This document shows, piece after piece, positions 1 to 5,047 of a stretch of 7,144 nucleotides of DNA. The notes under the pieces are model-generated. The model ran no database searches and had not been told where the DNA came from. It was given only the letters and a program-made list of their open reading frames with translations. The DNA lies in contig DAOUVM010000125.1 in the NCBI GenBank assembly GCA_030667645.1, positions 1 through 7,144 of the forward strand, read 5' to 3'. Made by a program: the position numbers and the translations under genes. Numbering within the stretch: position 1 is the stretch's first letter; each line of letters opens with the position of its first letter. The stretch is from Ardenticatenales bacterium (GTDB lineage Bacteria; Chloroflexota; Anaerolineae; Promineifilales; UBA4811).

Positions 1-79
1 CGGGCGGCAGGACATCTTTCAAGCTGACCTTGAGATTGAGCGTTTCTTCGTAATTGACGGTTCTGAATTTTCTGACCAT
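1..79 (-). CDS. Transposase N-terminus, partial (IS5/IS1182-like), runs off left edge
   Basis: An ATG at 79-77 opens a frame that is uninterrupted to the window edge, about 26 codons. It begins MVRKFRTVNYEETLNLKVS and continues LKDVLPP. A short basic start followed by a 'sLkd.LPp' segment resembles the N-terminus of IS5/IS1182-type DDE transposases (the InsH N-terminal domain), where a 'DHLARF' type stretch usually comes next. That next part lies outside the window. No strong Shine-Dalgarno is visible, only a weak CAGG just upstream. About 40 bp further upstream, the minus-strand string GTTTGTCGGAGAACC (132-118) could be the terminal repeat of this element, but its partner is out of view. The family call rests on a short fragment and is tentative. 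Overlapping plus-strand frames also exist here, and I judge them less likely. Confidence 0.5.
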   Translation of the reverse strand, partial: MVRKFRTVNYEETLNLKVSLKDVLPP

Positions 80-214
80 GCCTGAAGTTTACTACGATTT
101 TGCCGGTGGACAAAAGAGGTTCTCCGACAAACTGCTAGAAACCGGGGAAGAAGCCAGGGATCACTGCGTCTTCTCCTCCCCCTCCCCATTTATGCAACAG
201 TCACGGCATCTGTG

Positions 215-235
215 GGTGTGATTCATTGTTTTGCA
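215..235 (+). repeat. Left terminal inverted repeat of MITE-like element
   Basis: A 21-bp arm beginning GGTGTGATTC and ending TTTTGCA. It pairs with 463-483 at 17 of 21 positions; the mismatches are at positions 5, 7, 12 and 14 of the arm. Confidence 0.6.
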
Positions 236-462
236 AAGTCGCCTTGACCGTGCTGCAAGATGTAATGGGGCGTTCCGGGCACCGTTTGAGAGAATTCAGA
301 GGGGATTGGACCTTGATCATTGGGCTTCTTTGCACCTTTTTCCGTTGCTGTAGACCTGGAGAGCAGCATTGAGGTCGAAAGCAGTCTGATTTGGCCACCA
401 TGATGCCCACTTGGATAGAAAAACCACGGGAAACTCGCATTTTCAGTTGCAGAACCTCCCCC

Positions 463-483
463 TGCAAAAAACTGAACCGCACC
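463..483 (-). repeat. Right terminal inverted repeat of MITE-like element
   Basis: On the minus strand this begins GGTGCGGTTC and ends TTTTGCA. It mirrors 215-235 and is followed immediately by the second copy of CGGCATCT at 484-491. Confidence 0.6.
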
Positions 484-491
484 CGGCATCT

Positions 492-507
492 GTAACTGTT
501 CACAGTT
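492..507 (+). repeat. IS66 terminal inverted repeat, transposase 3' side
   Basis: GTAACTGTTCACAGTT, matching the opposite end at 14 of 16 positions. Bases 494-507 form a palindrome of their own (AACTGT-TC-ACAGTT), a possible transposase-binding substructure. Confidence 0.8.
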
Positions 508-520
508 GGGGTAAGGAAGT

Positions 521-1907
521 TCATGGCGGGGCGGTTGCGGGGGATGCCGCAAGGCAGTCAAGCACTGGAGGAAGGAATTCTGGTCGCGGGCGGCCCAGGT
601 GCCAAACAAACTGACCAATGTGAGACGCGTTCTTGTCCCCTCATCGCTGCGGGAGCCACCGCTCACCTTGCGAATTGCCACCAATGGACAGAGGCTGCGT
701 TCCGCCAGATTGTTGTCAGCTGGCAGATTGGGTACGAGCACAAACTGGAACAACTCATCTTGATGCCGCATCAAGTGTTTGGTCAATGTGCAACACGGGT
801 GCTCATAGCTCAAGGCGTATTGCCTCCCCAACTCGCCAACTTGCGTGATGAGGTTTTCATATTCAGCTTGCCGCTCTTGGTGCGTCGCCTTTGGGTTCTC
901 CTTCAGCCAGCCTTAGGCATCCTCATACAGCTTCCGCACCGCAGTCGCCCACGTCACTACCTCAACGGTCGCGGCATGGGTTTCCCTGAGTTCGTGCAGA
1001 TCGCGCAGCCAATGCACCCAGCAGCGTTGGTGCTGGCAAAGGATTAGGTTGTATGCGGCGTGAGAGTGTGTCACCAACCACCCGCGGAAATCATCACCCA
1101 ATATACGCCTGGCCACTTGATGCCCCCGGCTCTGATCATACTCAAAATAGCGCACGGCCTCCGGCCCCCCGGTCACAAGGGCCCAGATATGGCCATTCCG
1201 CTCATTCTCCCGCCACCCTGTCTCATCACCATGCACCACCGTGCTGGCTTGCATTTCTCCTTGAACCCGACCGCTTGGGTCTGCAACTCCCCTCGTACCG
1301 CATGCTCCAGCTCTGCGATCTCCCTTGCGCTCAACCACAAGTTTTGCATTGTGTGCAGATACCCTTGCACTTGGCGCACCGGCAGCCGCAGCGTCGTCCG
1401 CAAGTATGCCACCAAACTGGCTATCCGCACCCCAATCCGCCTCTGCCCGATCACCTGACCGCTCAGGTCCAATCGCGGGCGACGCCACCGCTCCCAATGG
1501 GGACACCACCGCTTGACCACCTGATGCTCTATCACCTCCACCGGCTGTGGCGGCGGCAACTCGATCACCTGGCGTGTGCAATCATTGCTTTCTCCGCGCA
1601 ACCGATAGCAACAGTCTGGACAGTTCGCCATTGCATGCCGCTCAATCCGCGTTGGTTCCTCTCGCTTGCGCGATCTGTTGTGCTTTGCTGCCCGCTTCTT
1701 TCGGGGTGCTGGGGGCCCGGTCCCCGGCAGCCGGTTCCGCTTGACGAACGGGGGAGGCTTTTTCTTTCGTTGCTCCGACTCGGCAATCCATATCACTGCT
1801 TCCTGCGGCTGGCTCGTCAACTGAGCCACCCGCTGCTGCAACGTGGTCACCTCGGTGTGCAGCCGCTCGTTCTCAGCAGGAAGCGTCTTGATCTCTGCCT
1901 TGATCAT
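521..1907 (-). pseudogene. IS66-family transposase (TnpC), frameshifted and interrupted
   Basis: Remnant of the DDE transposase of the surrounding IS66 element. From ATG 1907 the first frame gives a leucine-rich coiled coil (residues about 1-31), a basic linker, a zinc-ribbon region (C96/C99 and C135, with W138 where a fourth Cys is expected) and the family stretch RLPVRQVQGYL. Near 1250-1262 one base appears to be missing, and the protein continues in another frame with VVHGDETGW (first catalytic Asp, codon 1227-1225) and HQRCWVHWLRDLHEL. The second catalytic Asp seems replaced by His (codon 1068-1066, THSHAAYN where family members have a D..AAY pattern). A TAA at 915-913 then interrupts the same frame. 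Beyond it the C-terminal part resumes with DNNLAERS (the Glu, codon 702-700) and RKVSGGSRSDEG. No stop occurs in this frame before the IS end. A one-base shift would expose a TGA at 523-521, a likely original terminus. The gene is clearly inactive. Confidence 0.88.
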
Positions 1908-1934
1908 GGCGGCAAGTCCAACACATTCTGACGG

Positions 1935-1950
1935 AACCGTGAACAGCTAC
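1935..1950 (-). repeat. IS66 terminal inverted repeat, transposase 5' side
   Basis: Read on the minus strand from 1950 this is GTAGCTGTTCACGGTT, the partner of 492-507. Its outermost base is adjacent to the last base of the uvrA stop codon. Confidence 0.8.
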
Positions 1951-4854
1951 TCAAGCCCCGGATTCCCCAAAATACCTCCGCAAGTACTGACCGGTATAGG
2001 ATGCTTCCACCTGTGCAACCTCCTCGGGCGTCCCCTCTGCCACAATCGATCCGCCGGCCGCACCTCCCTCTGGACCCAGGTCAATCAGGTGGTCGGCTAC
2101 CTTGACGATATCCGGATGGTGCTCGATGATGACCACCGTATTCCCCTTGTCAACCAACCTATTGAGCACCTCAATCAGCTTGGCTACATCGTGGGCGTGC
2201 AGCCCCACTGACGGCTCGTCCAGGACATAGAGAGTCTGGCCGGTCGCTCGCTTGGACAACTCCTTGCTCAACTTGACTCGTTGAGCCTCCCCGCCGGAGA
2301 GGGTGGTAGCCGGTTGGCCCAACTGGATGTAACCCAGCCCCACGTCCCGCAAGGTGAGAAGCTTGCCCCGTATGGCCGGAAAGCTGGCAAAGAAATCCAG
2401 ACCCTCGTCCACGCTCAGACCCAACACCTGGGCGATGTTCAGTCCTCGAAATCGTATCTGTAGAGTCTCCCGATTGTAGCGGGCCCCTTTGCAGATATCG
2501 CAAGGGATGTACACATCGGGCAGGAACTGCATCTCGATGCGCAATTGCCCCTGCCCGTGGCAGGCTTCGCAACGGCCGCCTCTGACATTAAAGCTAAAGC
2601 GGCCGGGCTTATAGCCACGCACCTTGGCATCAGGCAACTCGGAGAACAGGGACCGCACCTTGTCAAAGAGATTGGTGTAGGTGGCCGGATTAGACCGCGG
2701 GGTGCGGCCGATAGGGCTCTGGTCAATGCTAACCACCTTGTCTATCAGCTCCACACCCTCAATAGAGTCATGCGCCCCCGGCCGCTGCTTGGAACCATGC
2801 AACATCTGGGCCAGCCGCTTGTGCAAGACCTCGATCACCAACGTACTCTTGCCAGAGCCAGAGACGCCGGTGACACAAATGAGCTTGCCCAGCGGGATCC
2901 GCACGTCGATTCCCTTCAGATTGTGCTCCCGGGCACAGCGGAGCACCAGGGCTTGCGAATTGCCGGCACGGCGGCTCTCCGGCACAGGAATGCTCATCCG
3001 GCCAGAGATGTATGCACCGGTGAACGAATCGGGGCACGCAATCAGCTCGTCCAGCGTGCCAGAGCAGACAACTGTTCCCCCCTTGACCCCCGCGCCCGGT
3101 CCCAGGTCCACAATCCAGTCGGCCGCGCAAATGGTATCCTCATCGTGTTCCACTACCAGCAGCGTGTTGCCCAGATCGCGCATTCCTTCCAGAGTACGCA
3201 ACAGCCGTGCCTGATCGCGCTGGTGGAGCCCGATGCTGGGCTCATCCAATACATACAAAACCCCCATCAGTTGCGCTCCGATCTGGGTGGCTAGGCGGAT
3301 GCGCTGCGCCTCGCCACCACTGAGTGTGCCGGCCGCTCGGCTGAGGGTCAGATAGTCCAATCCAACATCCACCATGAACCCGAGTCGGGCCAGGATTTCC
3401 TTAAGAATCCGGCGCGCAATGGCCTGCTGACGAAGCGACAGGGGGGATCCTCCGCTTTCTCTCCCCTGCAGCCGCTCCGTCCAGGCCAGCGTGTCCGCCA
3501 CCGGCCAGCCCACCACCTCTACAATCGACACACCGTCAATCGTGACCGCCAAGCTCTCCGGCCGCAGTCGTGCACCATGGCATGCGGGGCACTCGCGTTC
3601 AGTCATGTATTCCTCGACCTTCCGCCGCACATAATCCGAGTTGGTCTCCCGATACCGGCGACGGAGATTGGGAATCACCCCTTCATAGTGGCTCATATAC
3701 TCACCACGTCCACTATTTTCTGGATGTACGTATCGGACCAGAACCCGCTCCTCCCCGCTGCCGTACAGCAGCACTCGTTGCTGCGCCCGATTCAACGTCC
3801 GCCACGGCCGATCGAGTGAAATGTCGAAATGATCCGATACCGACCTCACTTGCTGCCAGCGCCAACTTGACGGCTCTGACGGCCAAGGGTCCAGAGCGCC
3901 CTCGCGCAGGCTCAACTCCGGGTTGGGCACAATCTCTTTCGGGTCCAGCTCTAATTGGACTCCCAGCCCCTGGCAGGTGGGACAAGCCCCATGCGGGCTA
4001 TTAAAGCTAAATGAACGCGGCTCCAGTTCAGGCAGGCTGATACCGCAATAGACACATGCCAGTTTCTCGGAGAACAGAGTGTCCCGGGGACCGCCATCGG
4101 ACGCCGACACATCGTTGACCAGCATCACCCCCTCCCCCATTTTGAGCGCCGTCTCCACCGAGTCGGTCAGCCGGCTGCGCGCGGCCGTCGCGCCTTCGCT
4201 CTCATCGTCCGGTCCGTGGTTGATCACCAACCGGTCGACCACCACCTCAATGGTGTGCATCTTGTAGCGCTCTAAATCGATAGGGTTGTCCACATCGCGG
4301 ATCTCTCCATCTACCCTGACGCGAACAAAGCCAGCTTTGCGCACCTCCTCGAAGACAGTCTGATGATGCCCCTTGCGATACTTGACCAGAGGAGCCATGA
4401 CCTGAATCCGGGCGCCCGGCGGCAGGCGCATCAAAGAATCAACGATCTGCTCGGCGCTCTGCTGCTCCACCTGCCGGCCGCATTCTGCGCAGTGTGGAGT
4501 GCCGGCACGTGCGTACAGCAGCCGCATATAGTCATATATCTCGGTCACTGTCCCAACCGTCGAGCGCGGGTTGCGGCTGACCCCCTTTTGATCAATGCTC
4601 ACGGCCGGGCTCAACCCTTCTATCTGGTCCACATCTGGTTTTTCCAACTGGCCCAGGAATTGCCGGGCATATGCGGACAGAGATTCTACATACCGGCGTT
4701 GCCCTTCTGCGAAAATGGTATCAAACGCCAGTGAGGATTTTCCAGAGCCGGACAGCCCGGTAATAACCACCAGCATGTCGCGAGGAATCTCTACATCTAT
4801 ATCCTTGAGATTGTGCTCGCGCGCGCCGCGCACGATGATTCTATCCTGACCCAT
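1951..4854 (-). CDS. uvrA: Excinuclease ABC subunit A (UvrA)
   Basis: DNA-damage sensor ATPase of nucleotide excision repair. It acts in the cytoplasm as a dimer that loads UvrB on distorted DNA, after which UvrC cuts. The 967-residue protein is full length for the family (about 940-970). It has two ABC modules. The first has Walker A GLSGSGKSS (33-41), the zinc-module cysteines C267/C270/C291/C294, signature LSGGEAQR (511-518), Walker B LYVLDEPS (533-540) and H570. The second has Walker A GVSGSGKST (663-671), zinc finger C762/C765/C785/C788, signature LSGGEAQR (852-859), Walker B LYVLDEPS (875-882) and H912. Extra CxxC pairs lie at 122/125 and 422/425. ATG 4854 is chosen because the family start (IIVRGAREHNLK) follows at once. 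A GGAGG at 4874-4870 lies 15 bases upstream, a rather long spacing. A promoter with a LexA-like operator precedes it. The stop (1953-1951) abuts an IS66 end, so no terminator is visible. The C-terminus looks complete, with only a short tail after SYTGQYL. Confidence 0.98.
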   Translation of the reverse strand: MGQDRIIVRGAREHNLKDIDVEIPRDMLVVITGLSGSGKSSLAFDTIFAEGQRRYVESLSAYARQFLGQLEKPDVDQIEGLSPAVSIDQKGVSRNPRSTVGTVTEIYDYMRLLYARAGTPHCAECGRQVEQQSAEQIVDSLMRLPPGARIQVMAPLVKYRKGHHQTVFEEVRKAGFVRVRVDGEIRDVDNPIDLERYKMHTIEVVVDRLVINHGPDDESEGATAARSRLTDSVETALKMGEGVMLVNDVSASDGGPRDTLFSEKLACVYCGISLPELEPRSFSFNSPHGACPTCQGLGVQLELDPKEIVPNPELSLREGALDPWPSEPSSWRWQQVRSVSDHFDISLDRPWRTLNRAQQRVLLYGSGEERVLVRYVHPENSGRGEYMSHYEGVIPNLRRRYRETNSDYVRRKVEEYMTERECPACHGARLRPESLAVTIDGVSIVEVVGWPVADTLAWTERLQGRESGGSPLSLRQQAIARRILKEILARLGFMVDVGLDYLTLSRAAGTLSGGEAQRIRLATQIGAQLMGVLYVLDEPSIGLHQRDQARLLRTLEGMRDLGNTLLVVEHDEDTICAADWIVDLGPGAGVKGGTVVCSGTLDELIACPDSFTGAYISGRMSIPVPESRRAGNSQALVLRCAREHNLKGIDVRIPLGKLICVTGVSGSGKSTLVIEVLHKRLAQMLHGSKQRPGAHDSIEGVELIDKVVSIDQSPIGRTPRSNPATYTNLFDKVRSLFSELPDAKVRGYKPGRFSFNVRGGRCEACHGQGQLRIEMQFLPDVYIPCDICKGARYNRETLQIRFRGLNIAQVLGLSVDEGLDFFASFPAIRGKLLTLRDVGLGYIQLGQPATTLSGGEAQRVKLSKELSKRATGQTLYVLDEPSVGLHAHDVAKLIEVLNRLVDKGNTVVIIEHHPDIVKVADHLIDLGPEGGAAGGSIVAEGTPEEVAQVEASYTGQYLRRYFGESGA

Positions 4855-4951
4855 TGTGGGTTTCTACTTCCTCCGCAGGAATCGTTGGTCACGAGGAGAG
4901 TGTCGAAAACCAGACAACGCCACGTCCCCTCAAGAGCTCGTCTCCACAGTA

Positions 4952-4987
4952 GGGAAAACTCGCGCACCGATGGCGATCCAGTTTCCC
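4952..4987 (-). other. Hairpin in the uvrA 5' leader
   Basis: On the minus strand GGGAAAC (4987-4981) pairs with GTTTTCCC (4959-4952), leaving one extra base. Inside, TCGC (4976-4973) pairs with GCGA (4963-4960) around a 9-base loop, with a 4-base bulge (TGGA) on one side. It sits between the proposed transcription start (near 5000) and the uvrA ribosome-binding site. No T-run follows, so it is not a typical intrinsic terminator. Its function is unknown; it might affect mRNA stability. Confidence 0.35.
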
Positions 4988-4999
4988 ACACCCTCTTAT

Positions 5000-5015
5000 T
5001 AGAACAATTGTACCA
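5000..5015. promoter_or_regulatory. Putative LexA (SOS) operator upstream of uvrA
   Basis: The 16-bp sequence TAGAACAATTGTACCA is a near-palindrome with 6 of 8 half-site positions symmetrical. Its core GAAC-AATT-GTAC differs by one base from the Gram-positive LexA core GAAC-N4-GTTC. On the minus strand, GGTACAATTGTTCT fits the LexA consensus described for cyanobacteria, RGTAC-N3-DGTWCB, at every defined position (consensus from memory). It overlaps the proposed -10 hexamer, so a bound repressor would block transcription. uvrA is a classical SOS gene in many bacteria. LexA itself is not in the window, so the link is inferred. Confidence 0.6.
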
Positions 5016-5035
5016 CAGTCGGAAACGAGAGACAG
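5007..5035 (-). promoter_or_regulatory. Putative uvrA promoter (extended -10)
   Basis: Minus strand: a -10 hexamer TACAAT at 5012-5007 is preceded by TGG (5015-5013), giving an extended -10 of the TGnTACAAT form. At a 17-base spacing the -35 position holds CTGTCT (5035-5030), a poor match to TTGACA, so recognition would depend on the extended -10. Transcription would start near 5000, leaving a leader of about 145 bases before the uvrA ATG. The promoter lies about 12 bp past the stop of the upstream RSH gene. Confidence 0.5.
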
Positions 5036-5047
5036 TCTGGGAAGCAA

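Larger units (their letters stand above)
204..491. mobile_element. MITE-like element with terminal inverted repeats and flanking direct repeats
   Basis: The octamer CGGCATCT occurs at 204-211 and again at 484-491; with the following GT the match is 10 bp. Just inside lie inverted repeats. The left one, at 215-235, reads GGTGTGATTCATTG then TTTTGCA. The right one, at 463-483, reads on the minus strand GGTGCGGTTCAGTT then TTTTGCA. They match at 17 of 21 positions. Inverted ends framed by a short direct repeat are the hallmark of a transposed element. The interior of about 230 bp holds no convincing gene, so this is a non-autonomous (MITE-like) element. The direct repeat fits an 8-10 bp target duplication, and its right copy touches the IS66 terminus at 492, so it lies at or in the IS66 junction. 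I cannot name the parent transposon. The left boundary is uncertain by 2-3 bp. Confidence 0.6.
492..1950 (-). mobile_element. IS66-family insertion sequence (single-ORF type), defective
   Basis: A 1459-bp element is bounded by matching ends. The plus strand from 492 reads GTAACTGTTCACAGTT and the minus strand from 1950 reads GTAGCTGTTCACGGTT, 14 of 16 identical. Between them lies one broken IS66-type transposase gene (TnpC) and no tnpA or tnpB accessory genes, as in the shorter ISBst12-like branch of the family. The right-hand end touches the uvrA stop codon (1953-1951). IS66 elements normally leave an 8-bp target duplication. Here the flanks are CGGCATCT (484-491) and TCAAGCCC (1951-1958), which do not match. 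This copy has therefore probably been part of a rearrangement, or lost one original flank. With a dead transposase it could move only if helped in trans. Confidence 0.85.

Noticed and set aside
2..85. Plus-strand partial frame ending in TGA at 83-85, overlapping an ATG at 78
   Set aside because: It opposes the minus-strand frame that looks like a transposase N-terminus, is only 27 codons long and matches no family I recognise.
78..221. Plus-strand 47-codon frame beginning MPEVYYDFAGG
   Set aside because: It runs into the left repeat of the MITE-like element and has no recognisable domain; the start overlap with the frame above looked like a gene pair, but both are probably shadows of the IS end.
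201..524. Minus-strand 107-codon frame beginning MNFLTPTVNSY
   Set aside because: It starts inside the IS66 end and crosses the inverted repeat and the whole MITE-like element; composition is unlike a folded protein and it has no family resemblance.
1053..1931. Long plus-strand frame of 292 codons
   Set aside because: It lies antisense to the IS66 transposase, is rich in Pro, His, Leu and Arg as expected for a shadow frame, and has no domain.
4952..4987. Hairpin considered as the terminator of the RSH gene
   Set aside because: It lies downstream of the proposed uvrA start site and has no T-run on either side; a terminator for the RSH gene is not visible.
4930..4989. Possible 19-residue leader peptide (GTG 4989, stop 4932-4930) in the uvrA leader
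   Set aside because: The purine-rich stretch is too close to the GTG to act as a ribosome-binding site, and the peptide shows no regulatory codon pattern.
5015..5037. ACAGTC direct repeats (5015-5020 and 5032-5037) as a regulator-binding site
   Set aside because: Only 6 bp each, not symmetrical, and likely by chance; no known regulator motif.
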